Positions 35,364 to 44,719 of a stretch of DNA of 64,000 nucleotides are shown here, in pieces. Source of the stretch: Thalassospira sp. MCCC 1A01148. Lineage in GTDB: Bacteria; Pseudomonadota; Alphaproteobacteria; Rhodospirillales; Thalassospiraceae. The stretch is from the NCBI RefSeq assembly GCF_001613795.1, contig NZ_LPVZ01000019.1, forward strand, positions 310,001 to 374,000, written 5' to 3'. A program made the position numbers and the translations under genes. Every line of letters starts with the position of its first letter. Positions within the stretch are counted from its first letter, which is position 1. Below the pieces are notes generated by a model. It was not told the DNA's origin. It saw nothing but the letters and a program-made list of their open reading frames with translations, and ran no database searches.

Positions 35364-36395
35364 ATGGGTATTTTCGAACGTTTTCTGACCATCTGGGTCG
35401 CTGCAAGCATCATTGTCGGCATCATCCTTGGCGAACTGTTCCCCGATGTGTTTCAGGCGATCGGCAATATGACCGCCTATGAGATCAATTTGCCGGTCAC
35501 GGTTCTGATCTGGCTCATGATCGTGCCGATGTTGATGAAGGTCGATTTTGGTGCCCTGCATGAAGTCGGACGGCAATGGCGCGGGATTGGCGTAACACTT
35601 GGTGTGAACTGGCTGATCAAGCCGTTTACCATGGCCGCCCTTGGCTGGTTGTTTATCGGCTTTCTATTCCGCCCGCTTTTGCCCGAGTCACAAATCGAAA
35701 GCTATATCGCCGGTCTTATCCTGTTGGGGGCAGCCCCCTGCACAGCAATGGTGTTTGTCTGGTCGCACCTGACCAAGGGGGATGCAAACTTTACGCTGAC
35801 CCAGGTGGCACTTAATGACACGATCATGATCTTTGCCTTTGCGCCGATTGTGGCCCTATTGCTGGGCATTTCGGCAATCACTATTCCGTGGGAAACGCTG
35901 ACCATTTCGGTTGTGGCGTTTATCGTTATTCCGGTGATTGCCGGGCAGATCATCCGAAACCGCGTCATGAAAGGCGGGGTCGCGGCATTCAACAGCTTTG
36001 ATGCCAAGCTTAAACCCGTATCGATGATTGCGTTGCTAAGCACGCTGGTTCTGCTGTTTGCCTTTCAGGGGCAACAGATCCTTGCTCAACCGATGATCAT
36101 TGCTCTTCTGGCGGTGCCGATCATTTTGCAGACCTATTTCATCGCGGCCATCGCCTATGTCGCCAACAAGGTGCTGGGCGTGGAGCATAAAATCGCTGCG
36201 CCGTCTTCGATGATCGGGGCCTCGAACTTCTTTGAACTGGCTGTGGCGACTGCCATCGGGCTGTTTGGCTTTTCATCGGGTGCAGCCCTTGCCACCGTGG
36301 TTGGTGTGCTGGTCGAAGTACCCGTGATGCTGTCGCTCGTCGCGATTGCCAACCGCACCCGCGGCTGGTTCAACCCATCAAAAATTGCAAACTAA
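35364..36395 (+). CDS. acr3: ACR3-family arsenite efflux permease
   Basis: A 343-residue, ten-helix inner-membrane transporter that exports As(OH)3 from the cytoplasm. The essential cysteine is C126 in GAAPCTAMVFVWS, equivalent to the catalytic cysteine of characterised ACR3 proteins, and the later helix contains the conserved ASNFFELAVATAI glutamate. It starts directly after the arsR2 stop and is followed 12 bases later by the GAPDH gene, so arsR2-acr3-GAPDH-arsJ is one operon. Confidence 0.94.
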   Translation: MGIFERFLTIWVAASIIVGIILGELFPDVFQAIGNMTAYEINLPVTVLIWLMIVPMLMKVDFGALHEVGRQWRGIGVTLGVNWLIKPFTMAALGWLFIGFLFRPLLPESQIESYIAGLILLGAAPCTAMVFVWSHLTKGDANFTLTQVALNDTIMIFAFAPIVALLLGISAITIPWETLTISVVAFIVIPVIAGQIIRNRVMKGGVAAFNSFDAKLKPVSMIALLSTLVLLFAFQGQQILAQPMIIALLAVPIILQTYFIAAIAYVANKVLGVEHKIAAPSSMIGASNFFELAVATAIGLFGFSSGAALATVVGVLVEVPVMLSLVAIANRTRGWFNPSKIAN

Positions 36396-36407
36396 CGGAG
36401 CCCTGAC

Positions 36408-37433
36408 ATGAGCCGTAAAATTCGCGTTGGCATCAATGGTTTTGGCCGCATGGGGCGCTTGGTTCTGCGCGCTGGATGGGGACACCCGAACCTTGAATTT
36501 GTGCACATCAATGAAATAAAGGGCGGGGCCGTTACCGCGGCCCATTTGCTGGAATTTGACTCGGTCCATGGCCGCTGGGGCAATGGTGTAGCCTGCATTG
36601 ATGATCACGTGGTGATCGATCAGACGCACAAGATCAGTTTTAGCGAAAACGCCACCCCCGGCGAGACCGATTGGGTCGGCATGGGCTGTGACATTGTTCT
36701 GGAATGCACCGGCAAATTCAAAACACCCGAAACATTGCAGCCCTATTTCGATCAGGGGGTTCAAAAGGTCATCGTTGCCGCCCCGGTCAAGGAAGGTGCG
36801 CTTAACATCGTTTACGGCGTGAATGATGATCTTTATGACCCAACGCACCACCACCTTCTGACGGCGGCGAGTTGCACAACCAACTGTCTGGCGCCGGTGG
36901 TCAAGGTCATGCATGAGAAGCTTGGGATCGTGCATGGATCCATCACCACCATTCATGATGTGACCAACACCCAGACGATTGTCGATCTGCCGCACAAGGA
37001 TTTGCGCCGCGCACGGTCCTGCCTGCAATCGCTGATCCCGACCAGTACGGGCTCTGCCACCGCGATCACGATGATTTACCCGGAACTCAAGGGCAAACTG
37101 AACGGCATTGCCGTGCGCGTTCCGCTGCTGAATGCATCGCTGACCGATTGCGTGTTCGAAGTGGCCGAGGATACCGATGTCGAAACCGTCAATCGACTGA
37201 TGCAAGAGGCATCGGAAACGTATCTTTCGGGTATTCTTGGATATGAAGAACGCCCGCTGGTGAGTGCCGACTATCTTAATGACAGCCGATCTTCAATCAT
37301 TGATGCCGGATCGACCATGGTGATCGACAAGCGTCAGGTCAAAATTCTGGCCTGGTATGACAATGAATGGGGATATGTCTGCCGCATGGCGGATTTGACC
37401 GTCAAAGTCGCGCAACATCTTTTGGGGAACTAG
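36408..37433 (+). CDS. ArsJ-associated glyceraldehyde-3-phosphate dehydrogenase
   Basis: A 341-residue GAPDH paralogue. With arsenate in place of phosphate it should form unstable 1-arseno-3-phosphoglycerate, which ArsJ exports. The nucleotide fold is NGFGRMGRL (10-18) and the catalytic cysteine is C156 in SCTTNCLAP. It departs from glycolytic GAPDH at positions typical of the arsenic type: [10 protein letters not shown] where the glycolytic form has HAxT, and [11 protein letters not shown]. Overlap in operon structure with arsJ (5-base gap) supports the role strongly. It is not the housekeeping enzyme by context. Confidence 0.92.
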   Translation: MSRKIRVGINGFGRMGRLVLRAGWGHPNLEFVHINEIKGGAVTAAHLLEFDSVHGRWGNGVACIDDHVVIDQTHKISFSENATPGETDWVGMGCDIVLECTGKFKTPETLQPYFDQGVQKVIVAAPVKEGALNIVYGVNDDLYDPTHHHLLTAASCTTNCLAPVVKVMHEKLGIVHGSITTIHDVTNTQTIVDLPHKDLRRARSCLQSLIPTSTGSATAITMIYPELKGKLNGIAVRVPLLNASLTDCVFEVAEDTDVETVNRLMQEASETYLSGILGYEERPLVSADYLNDSRSSIIDAGSTMVIDKRQVKILAWYDNEWGYVCRMADLTVKVAQHLLGN

Positions 37434-37438
37434 CAAAG

Positions 37439-38665
37439 ATGTCGGCCGCAATCCGCAATTATGCGCTGGTCACCGGGGCCTATTGGGGCTTTACCCTGAC
37501 CGACGGGGCGCTTCGCATGTTGGTGCTGTTGCATTTTCATGCGCTGGGCTATTCGGCGTTTGAAATCGCACTTCTGTTCATCCTTTACGAAGTGGCCGGG
37601 ATCGTCACCAATCTGGTCGGTGGATGGCTGGCCCAGGCACGCGGATTGCGCTTTACCCTGTTTGCCGGGCTGGCATTACAAATCGCTTCGCTAACCGCCC
37701 TATCACTTACCAATCCCGATTGGCTCCCCGCCCTTTCGGTGGCCTATGTCATGGGGCTTCAGGCTGCATCAGGCGTTGCCAAGGACCTGACCAAAATGTC
37801 GAGCAAATCGGCAATCAAGGTTCTGGTGCCTGCTAATGCTGACGGTGCGCTTTTCCGCTGGGTCGCGCTTTTGACCGGATCGAAGAACGCGCTTAAGGGC
37901 GTGGGCTTTTTCATGGGTGGCGCGCTACTGTCCTGGCTTGGTTTTTCAGGTGCACTTTTGGCAATGGCGGCAGGTCTTGCGCTTACCCTGATTGCGGTTG
38001 CCATATCGCTCGGATCGGCAATGGCAGGTCCGGCCGGGGGCATAAAGCCGAAGTTCCGCGATGTCTTTTCGCGTGACCGCAAGATCAATGTTCTGTCGGC
38101 AGCAAGGCTGTTTTTGTTCGGATCGCGCGATATCTGGTTTGTCGTCGGGTTGCCGGTGTTTCTGGCATCCGAGCTTGGCTGGAGCCATATCGAAGTCGGC
38201 AGCTACATGGCGCTTTGGGTGATCGGATATGGCTTTATTCAGGCCATTGCCCCCAAGATGTTGCGTGCCAAAACCCGCGAGCCGGACGGCAGAACTGCGC
38301 AAATCTGGATTGCAGTCCTGATTGCCGTATCGGCGGCAATTGCCGCAGCCATCACACATGATATCGCCCCAGAACTTGCAGTTCTGGGCGGATTGCTGGT
38401 GTTCGGGATTGTCTTTGCGATCAATTCATCGCTGCATTCCTACCTGATCCTTGCCTATGCCGAGGGCGACAAGGTCGCGATGAATGTCGGTTTCTATTAT
38501 ATGTCGAATGCCATCGGGCGATTGACCGGCACGGTGCTTTCGGGGGTAGCCTATCTGTATGGCGGACTGGTCGGGTGTCTTGTGACATCAATCGCGTTTT
38601 TAACCCTTGCCTGGGTGATCAGTGCCGCGTTGCCATCGCGTTCCGGGGCATCAACGCAGAGTTGA
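37439..38665 (+). CDS. arsJ: ArsJ organoarsenical (1-arseno-3-phosphoglycerate) exporter
   Basis: A 408-residue MFS-type membrane protein that exports 1-arseno-3-phosphoglycerate made by the adjacent GAPDH, removing pentavalent arsenate without reduction. The start MSAAIRNYALVTGAYWGFTL matches the ArsJ N-terminus, and the TDGALRMLVLLHFHALGYS segment is characteristic. About eleven to twelve hydrophobic segments are present. An in-frame start 72 bases upstream would overlap the GAPDH gene and is rejected. It is the last gene of the arsenic operon; no terminator is visible directly after it. Confidence 0.92.
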   Translation: MSAAIRNYALVTGAYWGFTLTDGALRMLVLLHFHALGYSAFEIALLFILYEVAGIVTNLVGGWLAQARGLRFTLFAGLALQIASLTALSLTNPDWLPALSVAYVMGLQAASGVAKDLTKMSSKSAIKVLVPANADGALFRWVALLTGSKNALKGVGFFMGGALLSWLGFSGALLAMAAGLALTLIAVAISLGSAMAGPAGGIKPKFRDVFSRDRKINVLSAARLFLFGSRDIWFVVGLPVFLASELGWSHIEVGSYMALWVIGYGFIQAIAPKMLRAKTREPDGRTAQIWIAVLIAVSAAIAAAITHDIAPELAVLGGLLVFGIVFAINSSLHSYLILAYAEGDKVAMNVGFYYMSNAIGRLTGTVLSGVAYLYGGLVGCLVTSIAFLTLAWVISAALPSRSGASTQS

Positions 38666-38761
38666 TGGGAAAAAGTTCTTTCGCAGATGCGGGATAAATA
38701 TCTGAAAAGACTCACAATCCTGTTTCATGAAAATTTAATCGCGCAAAAACCCGTGACAAGA

Positions 38762-38980
38762 CACAGCATATAGGGGTACGATTCCAGTCAACGGTCAATA
38801 ACTGGACCGCAGGAGGGGTTCCCGAGTGCCGCGAAAAAGCGTCTTAAAACGAGAATTTTCGCCCCCCGGATCGCACATGCAACATGCTGTGACCGGCGGA
38901 AACTCCTACCGCCACTTCCATCGCAAGATGAAAATTGAATGCGCGCCTTTCCATGACGGAATGGCGCGTTTTGCTTTTTT
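38762..38980 (+). ncRNA. Candidate structured small RNA or leader before phoH
   Basis: This gene-free stretch has CACAGCAT (38762-38769) pairing perfectly with ATGCTGTG (38884-38891), enclosing further hairpins such as CCAGT/ACTGG and CGGTC/GACCG near 38784-38809. It ends in a strong intrinsic terminator at 38942-38980. The terminator lies upstream of the phoH start, so the RNA is either an independent sRNA or a terminated leader that attenuates phoH. It matches no riboswitch, 6S, SRP or RNase P motif I can recognise. The promoter is unclear (GTGACA near 38752). Confidence 0.45.
38942..38980 (+). terminator. Intrinsic terminator upstream of phoH
   Basis: CGCGCC-T-TTCC (38942-38952) pairs with GGAA-T-GGCGCG (38958-38968) with one internal mismatch, followed by TTTTGCTTTTTT. 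It is 25 bases before the phoH ATG. Confidence 0.85.
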
Positions 38981-39004
38981 GGCAACTTTGTTGAGGTGAT
39001 CGTC

Positions 39005-39760
39005 ATGGGTAAGCGCGCAGCACGTCGTCGTAACCGTCCGCAACAGCCTAACACCAATGTTCATGAGCTGTTTGATGAAAAGAATGCCGATTGGCATCCG
39101 CTTGGCGAACCAGAACAGAAAGGACAACGCGATCAAAGCTACCGCCGCAACATCCGCCCGAAAAGTGAGAACCAGGCAGCCCTGATGGATGCCATCGACA
39201 ATTTCAATCTGGTCATGGCCCTTGGCCCGGCGGGGACCGGCAAGACCTATATCGCGGTCTCCAAGGCGGTTGAGGCGCTTGATAACGGCGATATCGCCCG
39301 CATTGTTCTGGCCCGCCCTGCTGTCGAAGCCGGGGAAAATATCGGCTTCCTTCCCGGTGATGTCGAAGCCAAAATGGCCCCCTACCTTCGCCCGCTTTAT
39401 GATGCGCTGAATGATCGTCTTGGGGCCAAGCGCCTTAAGACTTATATCTCGGACGGCACGATCGAGATTGCACCGATTGGCTATATGCGGGGTCGTACAC
39501 TCAACAATGCCTTTGTCGTCATCGACGAAGCACAGAACTGCACCTATGGGCAGCTCAAGATGCTGGTCACCCGTCTTGGCTGGAACTCCACCATGATCCT
39601 GACCGGCGACCCGGATCAGACCGACCTTCTGCCGGAAATGTCGGGCTTGTCAGAAATGTCTGATCGCCTTCGCAATGTTGATGACATTGCCTGCGTCCAG
39701 TTGCGCGACAAGGACATTGTCCGTCATCCGCTGGTCGCAAGCATGCTGACCGTTCTCTAA
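39005..39760 (+). CDS. PhoH-like ATPase
   Basis: A 251-residue P-loop ATPase of the PhoH family, predicted to act on RNA. Walker A is GPAGTGKT (about 75-82) and Walker B is VVIDEAQN. The segment ARPAVEAGENIGFLPGD is diagnostic of PhoH, and the N-terminus is basic (KRAARRRNRP). It is the short form lacking a PIN domain, similar to stand-alone PhoH proteins of alphaproteobacteria and marine phages. The ATG at 39005 follows GAGGTGAT; a GTG 9 bases upstream is less likely. An intrinsic terminator lies before it, so expression may be attenuated. Confidence 0.88.
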   Translation: MGKRAARRRNRPQQPNTNVHELFDEKNADWHPLGEPEQKGQRDQSYRRNIRPKSENQAALMDAIDNFNLVMALGPAGTGKTYIAVSKAVEALDNGDIARIVLARPAVEAGENIGFLPGDVEAKMAPYLRPLYDALNDRLGAKRLKTYISDGTIEIAPIGYMRGRTLNNAFVVIDEAQNCTYGQLKMLVTRLGWNSTMILTGDPDQTDLLPEMSGLSEMSDRLRNVDDIACVQLRDKDIVRHPLVASMLTVL

Positions 39761-39802
39761 GGTTTCAACACGGCAAACTGCAAAAACACTGCATAAAACA
39801 AA

Positions 39803-39831
39803 GGCGGGCCCGCAAGGGTCCGCCATTTTTT
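39803..39831. terminator. Terminator after phoH, probably bidirectional
   Basis: GGCGGGCCC (39803-39811) pairs with GGGTCCGCC (39816-39824) including one G-T pair, followed by ATTTTTT. The A-rich left side suits the convergent exporter gene. Confidence 0.85.
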
Positions 39832-39877
39832 GTGACTGCTTTCAAATCCAAGCGACGGGGTTGTCACCGGGTGGCGC

Positions 39878-40897
39878 TTAGCGCCCCATGGCCGCGACTT
39901 CACCGCCACTGTTGGAAACCGGGATATCATGCTGTCCGGCACGCTTGGCGCGGCCGGTGTGCCAGAATTCAGGATCTTCGGTATAGCCGCTGAATTCATC
40001 AAGGTGGATGTCTTCGGGCGGTTCGGGATGGATGGTGATATCGAGATCGGGATATTCCGCACGGATACTGTCCATCACCTGATGGCAAATGGTATGTGAT
40101 TCGCGCATCAACATGCCACCATCCATGATCAGCTCGATCTCGGCAAAGCGATGCACACCCGATGAACGGGTCCGCAGACGATGAATACCGATGACATCGG
40201 GATTTTTCATGGTCAGTTCGATGATGCGCTGGCTGTCAGATTCGGGAAGTTCCGCATCCATCAGAACCCCGACCGAGGAGCGCCCGACCTTGATCGCGGA
40301 ATACAGCAGGAAGATCGCAACCATCCCGCCAATCGCCGGATCGGCCCAGGCCAGCCCGGACATACCGCCAAACAGCGCAATCATGACCGCAAGATTGGAC
40401 AGGATATCGCTGCTGTAATGAAGCGAATCCGCCTCGACCGCAGCAGAGCCGGAAATACGGACCGCCTTGCGTTGAAGCAGAACCAAACCAACTGTCATGA
40501 CCAGCGACACACCCATGATCCACAGGCCTTCAACGGCAAAGGATATCTGTTTGGGTTCATTAAGGCGTGATGCGGCCTCGGCCAACACCAGAACAGCTGC
40601 ACCAATCATGAAGGCGGACTGGAACAGACCGGCCAATGGTTCTGCCTTGCCATGGCCAAAGCGATGATCGTAATCCGCCGGACGCCAAGCCGAACGCACA
40701 GCCATGAAGTTGATCACAGATGTGCCAACGTCAAGCATGCTATCAATCATGGAAGACAGAAGACTTACGGAATCGGTCAGAAACCAGCCGACAGCCTTGA
40801 TCAGGATCAGTGTCGCAGCAATAACAATGGAGGCCGTCGTCGCACGACGTGCCCACATTTCTTTTTGTGCGATGTCAATGACGGGACATTGACTCAT
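39878..40897 (-). CDS. Cation diffusion facilitator, FieF-like metal exporter
   Basis: A 339-residue CDF transporter exporting divalent metals (iron, zinc, cadmium or manganese). Six hydrophobic segments are followed by a cytoplasmic domain. Metal-site motifs are DSMLD (about 52-56), DHRFGHGKAEPLAGL (about 76-90) and HYSSDILSN. The C-terminus has histidines and a Gly/Ala tail beyond the usual length. Specificity cannot be fixed from sequence. It is a single gene, convergent with phoH. Confidence 0.9.
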   Translation of the reverse strand: MSQCPVIDIAQKEMWARRATTASIVIAATLILIKAVGWFLTDSVSLLSSMIDSMLDVGTSVINFMAVRSAWRPADYDHRFGHGKAEPLAGLFQSAFMIGAAVLVLAEAASRLNEPKQISFAVEGLWIMGVSLVMTVGLVLLQRKAVRISGSAAVEADSLHYSSDILSNLAVMIALFGGMSGLAWADPAIGGMVAIFLLYSAIKVGRSSVGVLMDAELPESDSQRIIELTMKNPDVIGIHRLRTRSSGVHRFAEIELIMDGGMLMRESHTICHQVMDSIRAEYPDLDITIHPEPPEDIHLDEFSGYTEDPEFWHTGRAKRAGQHDIPVSNSGGEVAAMGR

Positions 40898-41120
40898 GGG
40901 TTGTTGACCTCTGGCCTACCAATATGCTGGCTGATCACGGTTTTATAGCCTGTTTGGGTACAATATGTAACGACTATTGCCATATTTTCGCCCGCATTGT
41001 GCAGCAAATAGCGCATATTTGATATTCCGCAAGGTTTCCAAGCCTTTTTAAAGGGATTATATGTCGCATCCGGGCGCATAAGAGATAACCTCAGGCCTGC
41101 TAGGGACGAGACACGCGAAC

Positions 41121-43103
41121 ATGATTGTAGAAATCGGACATTACGCCCTGATACTGTCACTTGTGATGGCAGTGGCCCAATCCACGATTCCGTTTTTGGC
41201 GGCGTCCCGTCGCGATGCGGCGCTTCTGAATGTTGCACCCCGCTTGGCGATTGCGTGTTTTGCATTGGTTGCGACAAGTTTCCTTGCGCTTACGTATGCC
41301 TATGTCAGTTCGGATTTCTCTGTCGTGAACGTTCTGGCCAACAGCCACACATCCAAACCGATGATTTATAAGATCACCGGCGTCTGGGCCAATCACGAAG
41401 GATCGATGCTGCTTTGGGTGCTGATCCTGACCCTGTTTGGTGGCGCGGTTGCAGCATTTGGTCGCAATCTTCCGCCGACCTTGCTGGCCCGTGTGCTTGG
41501 TGTCATGGGGCTGATCGGGGTTGGCTTTATTCTGTTTATCGTTCTGACCTCCAACCCGTTTGAGCGCGTCTTGAACCCGCCGCTTGACGGGGAGGGCATG
41601 AACCCCCTTTTGCAGGACCCGGGCATCGCCATCCATCCGCCATTCCTGTATCTCGGCTATGTTGGCTTTTCGGTCGCCTTTGCATTTGCGGTTGCCGCCC
41701 TGATCGAAGGCCGGGTTGATCCGGCCTGGGCACGCTGGGTTCGGCCATGGACTCTGGCCGCTTGGGTCTTTTTGACCGCCGGAATCGGACTTGGGTCCTG
41801 GTGGGCCTATTACGAGCTTGGCTGGGGCGGCTGGTGGTTCTGGGACCCGGTCGAAAACGCATCTTTCATGCCCTGGCTTGCCGGCACAGCACTTTTGCAT
41901 TCGGCCATCGTGGTGGAAAAGCGCGACGCGCTGAAAAGCTGGACCATCTTTCTGGCGATCCTGGCCTTTTCCTTTTCGCTTCTGGGCACCTTCCTTGTGC
42001 GTTCAGGCGCGCTGACATCCGTGCATGCCTTTGCCACCGATCCGACGCGCGGGGTGTTTATCCTGTTCCTGCTGTGCCTCACAGTCGGTGGGTCGCTATC
42101 GCTTTATGCGTGGCGTGCACCTTCTTTGAAGGGCGGCGGATTGTTCCAGCCGATTTCGCGCGAAGGGGCACTTGTCTTCAACAATGTGCTGTTGTCAATC
42201 GCGGCTGCGATGGTTTTGCTGGGAACACTTTACCCGCTGTTGCTTGAAACCCTGACCGGCGAAAAAATCTCTGTTGGGGCGCCGTTCTTTAACGCGACCT
42301 TTGTCCCGATCATGACCCCGCTAATTGTTGCCATGGCATTCGGCCCGATGATGCCATGGAAACGTGCCGACCTGATGGGTGTGTTTAACAAGCTCAGAAT
42401 TGCGCTGGCTGCGACCGCCGTGGTCGTGCTGGGAACGCTCTGGCTGGCGGGTGGCCCTGCCATCGCCCTGTTTGGTATGGGCCTGGCGGCGTGGTTGTTT
42501 GTCGGATCGATCCTTGAATGGGCAGGCCGGATCAAACTGTTCCGCGAACCGCTCAGCACCAGTTGGCGACGCATGTGCAACCTGCCGCGCTCAGCCCATG
42601 GCACGATGTTGGCCCATGCCGGTGTGGCGATTGTCGTCGCCGGGATAACCGGCTCACAGGCCTGGACTGAGGAAGCCGTGCAGTCGCTGGCGGTTGGCGA
42701 AAGTGCCGAGCTTGCCGGACACACCTTTATCCTGTCTGACATCCGCGAATATCAGGGACCGAACTATGCAGCCCGCGAAGCGGAGATCACCATTACCACG
42801 CCGGGTGAGCGCACCGTCACCCTGACGCCGGAAAAACGTATCTATACGGTTGAAGGCATGCCAACCACCGAGGCGGGCATCCGGTCAAGCTTCACCGGCG
42901 ATATCTATGCCGTGATCGGGGATCAGGATGAAAGCGGCAAGTGGATCACACGGTTCTATGTCAAACCAATGATCCCGTGGATGTGGTTTGGTGGCATTGT
43001 CATGGTATTTGGCGGTTTGATGTCATTGTCTGATCGTCGCTATCGCATTGGTGCCCCCACCCGATCGCACAAAAGCACCGCCAAAGCGGTTCCCGCAGAA
43101 TAA
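41121..43103 (+). CDS. ccmF: Cytochrome c maturation protein CcmF (heme lyase)
   Basis: The 660-residue heme-lyase subunit of System I cytochrome c maturation, in the inner membrane with periplasmic catalysis. The tryptophan-rich WWD domain is visible around 230-250 (WWAYYELGWGGWWFWDPVE), with conserved histidines flanking it (IHPPFLYLGY; LLHSAIV). Many hydrophobic segments are present as expected. ccmI follows after 24 bases. The usual neighbours ccmE, ccmG and ccmH are not in this stretch. Confidence 0.95.
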   Translation: MIVEIGHYALILSLVMAVAQSTIPFLAASRRDAALLNVAPRLAIACFALVATSFLALTYAYVSSDFSVVNVLANSHTSKPMIYKITGVWANHEGSMLLWVLILTLFGGAVAAFGRNLPPTLLARVLGVMGLIGVGFILFIVLTSNPFERVLNPPLDGEGMNPLLQDPGIAIHPPFLYLGYVGFSVAFAFAVAALIEGRVDPAWARWVRPWTLAAWVFLTAGIGLGSWWAYYELGWGGWWFWDPVENASFMPWLAGTALLHSAIVVEKRDALKSWTIFLAILAFSFSLLGTFLVRSGALTSVHAFATDPTRGVFILFLLCLTVGGSLSLYAWRAPSLKGGGLFQPISREGALVFNNVLLSIAAAMVLLGTLYPLLLETLTGEKISVGAPFFNATFVPIMTPLIVAMAFGPMMPWKRADLMGVFNKLRIALAATAVVVLGTLWLAGGPAIALFGMGLAAWLFVGSILEWAGRIKLFREPLSTSWRRMCNLPRSAHGTMLAHAGVAIVVAGITGSQAWTEEAVQSLAVGESAELAGHTFILSDIREYQGPNYAAREAEITITTPGERTVTLTPEKRIYTVEGMPTTEAGIRSSFTGDIYAVIGDQDESGKWITRFYVKPMIPWMWFGGIVMVFGGLMSLSDRRYRIGAPTRSHKSTAKAVPAE

Positions 43104-43127
43104 AAGCCCAGGAACAGGATACGCATA

Positions 43128-44396
43128 ATGACCATCTGGATTGTTCTTGGCGCGATGACCCTGCTGCTTGCGGGGTTCATTTTGTGGCCGATCTTCCAAA
43201 ACAGCCGGACCGAAACCGCCGATGCGGATGGCGAAACACCAGCATCCGCAAAGAGTGCTGAGGATGGCAGCCCGGAGAACGAACTTTCGCGTGATCTTGC
43301 GGTCTATCGTGACCAGCTGTCCGAAATTGACCGCGACATCGAACGTGGCGTGCTGAGCACAGAGCAGGCCACGGCAGCACGTATCGAGGTCCAGCGCCGT
43401 ATTCTGGCTGCTGACCAGCGTATCAAGCAGCAACAAGCGGATGGTTCTGAAACACACATCTCATCGAACCGTTCGCCAATGCGCGCCATTGCCGCAGGTT
43501 TCATCGTATTGTTCATTGCCGGCGGCATTGGGCTTTATCTGGATCTGGGGAGCCCGACCATGCCGGATCGGCCGATCGCCAGCCGCACCGATGAAATCAA
43601 TGCCATGCGCATGGCGCAAAGTGCTGATGAGGACCGCCAGTCGGTTTTGAATCGTGCCGTCAGCGACCTGTCGCAGAAACTTCTGGAAGACCCGGATGAT
43701 TTGCGCGCATGGGAATTGCTTGGTGCCAGCCTCATGGCGCTTGGTCGCCCGCAAGAAGCCCAGACCGCATTTCTTGAGGCCGTCAAACGGTCCGGACGCA
43801 ATGGCGATTATCTTGCCATGTATGCAGAAAGCCTTGTGCGCGGCAATAATGGTCAAATCAATGCAACCGCCCGTGGCGTGTTGCGTGAAGCCGAAAAAAC
43901 CGACAGCACTGATCCACGCATTCAGTTTTACCTTGGCCTTGCCGATGCGCAAGAAGGCAATGTCGGGGCCGCTATTGATCGCTGGATCGCCCTTGCCAAC
44001 AATGCACCTGCCGATGCGCCGTGGTTGCAAATGGTGGTGGGGCGGATCAACGAGGCTGCGCTTGCGCAAGGGATCGACATTGAAGGACGCCTGAACCTTG
44101 CCGAGAACACACAACCCGGCCCAAGTCAGGCTGACATCGCCGCCGCCGAAGAACTCACGCCCGAACAACGTCAGGAAATGGTGATGTCGATGGTCAATGG
44201 TTTGGCCGAACGTCTTGAGACAGAGCCAAACGACCCGGACGGCTGGGCCCGCCTGATGCAGGCCTATATGGTGCTGGGCCAGGAAGACGATGCCAAAGCC
44301 GCCTATGAGAAGGTCGGCAAGGTATTTGCCCAACAGCCAGAACTGCTGACCCGATTCGACTCGTTGGCTCGTGAGATCGGTATCACGGCGAACTGA
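43128..44396 (+). CDS. ccmI: Cytochrome c maturation protein CcmI
   Basis: The 422-residue apocytochrome chaperone that hands apo-cytochrome c to the heme lyase. Two membrane segments (about 1-22 and 112-135) flank a coiled, charged loop containing the family pattern VYRDQLSEIDRDIERG. The periplasmic part carries TPR-like repeats (for example LLEDPDDLRAWELLGASLMA). It is co-transcribed with ccmF. Directly following ccmF, it lacks the ccmG and ccmH genes that usually separate the two. Confidence 0.88.
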   Translation: MTIWIVLGAMTLLLAGFILWPIFQNSRTETADADGETPASAKSAEDGSPENELSRDLAVYRDQLSEIDRDIERGVLSTEQATAARIEVQRRILAADQRIKQQQADGSETHISSNRSPMRAIAAGFIVLFIAGGIGLYLDLGSPTMPDRPIASRTDEINAMRMAQSADEDRQSVLNRAVSDLSQKLLEDPDDLRAWELLGASLMALGRPQEAQTAFLEAVKRSGRNGDYLAMYAESLVRGNNGQINATARGVLREAEKTDSTDPRIQFYLGLADAQEGNVGAAIDRWIALANNAPADAPWLQMVVGRINEAALAQGIDIEGRLNLAENTQPGPSQADIAAAEELTPEQRQEMVMSMVNGLAERLETEPNDPDGWARLMQAYMVLGQEDDAKAAYEKVGKVFAQQPELLTRFDSLAREIGITAN

Positions 44397-44719
44397 GCTG
44401 TCGCTTCTCAACTTTAACGCAAAAGAAAAATAGTTCGCGGCAGGCCCTTTTTACTGCACTTTTGGGCCATTATATCTCATACGTACGAATAATATCTGCA
44501 ACTTTACTGAAGTCTTATTGAATTGATGTTCGTGCTGGGGTATGAGAATAAGACTTAAGGATATATGAATAAATAATCATATACATAGTCTTAGAGAATA
44601 CTTACCGATGGCGGGGGCCATCTTTTCTTTAGGATCAATTGACTAACAGGCTCACGAAATAAAAAAAACAGGGCTGGCCGGGCTTTCTGGGAGGTCACCC
44701 GTAAGGATAGCGGATCAAC
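44397..44719. other. AT-rich region upstream of the response regulator
   Basis: No gene. It has two inverted repeats: AAGTCTTATT/AATAAGACTT (44510-44519/44547-44556) and TATATGA/TCATATA (44562-44568/44577-44583). It is clearly more AT-rich than its surroundings and is likely a promoter or operator region for the response regulator. Confidence 0.5.

Noticed and set aside
38877-38999. 40-codon open frame ending just before phoH
   Set aside because: Runs through the intrinsic terminator stem, has no ribosome site and no known relatives. A leader-peptide role cannot be excluded.
41085-41105. CCTCAGGCCTG near 41090 as a further copy of the short palindromic repeat
   Set aside because: The flanking TAGG and CCTAA ends are missing; similarity is too weak.
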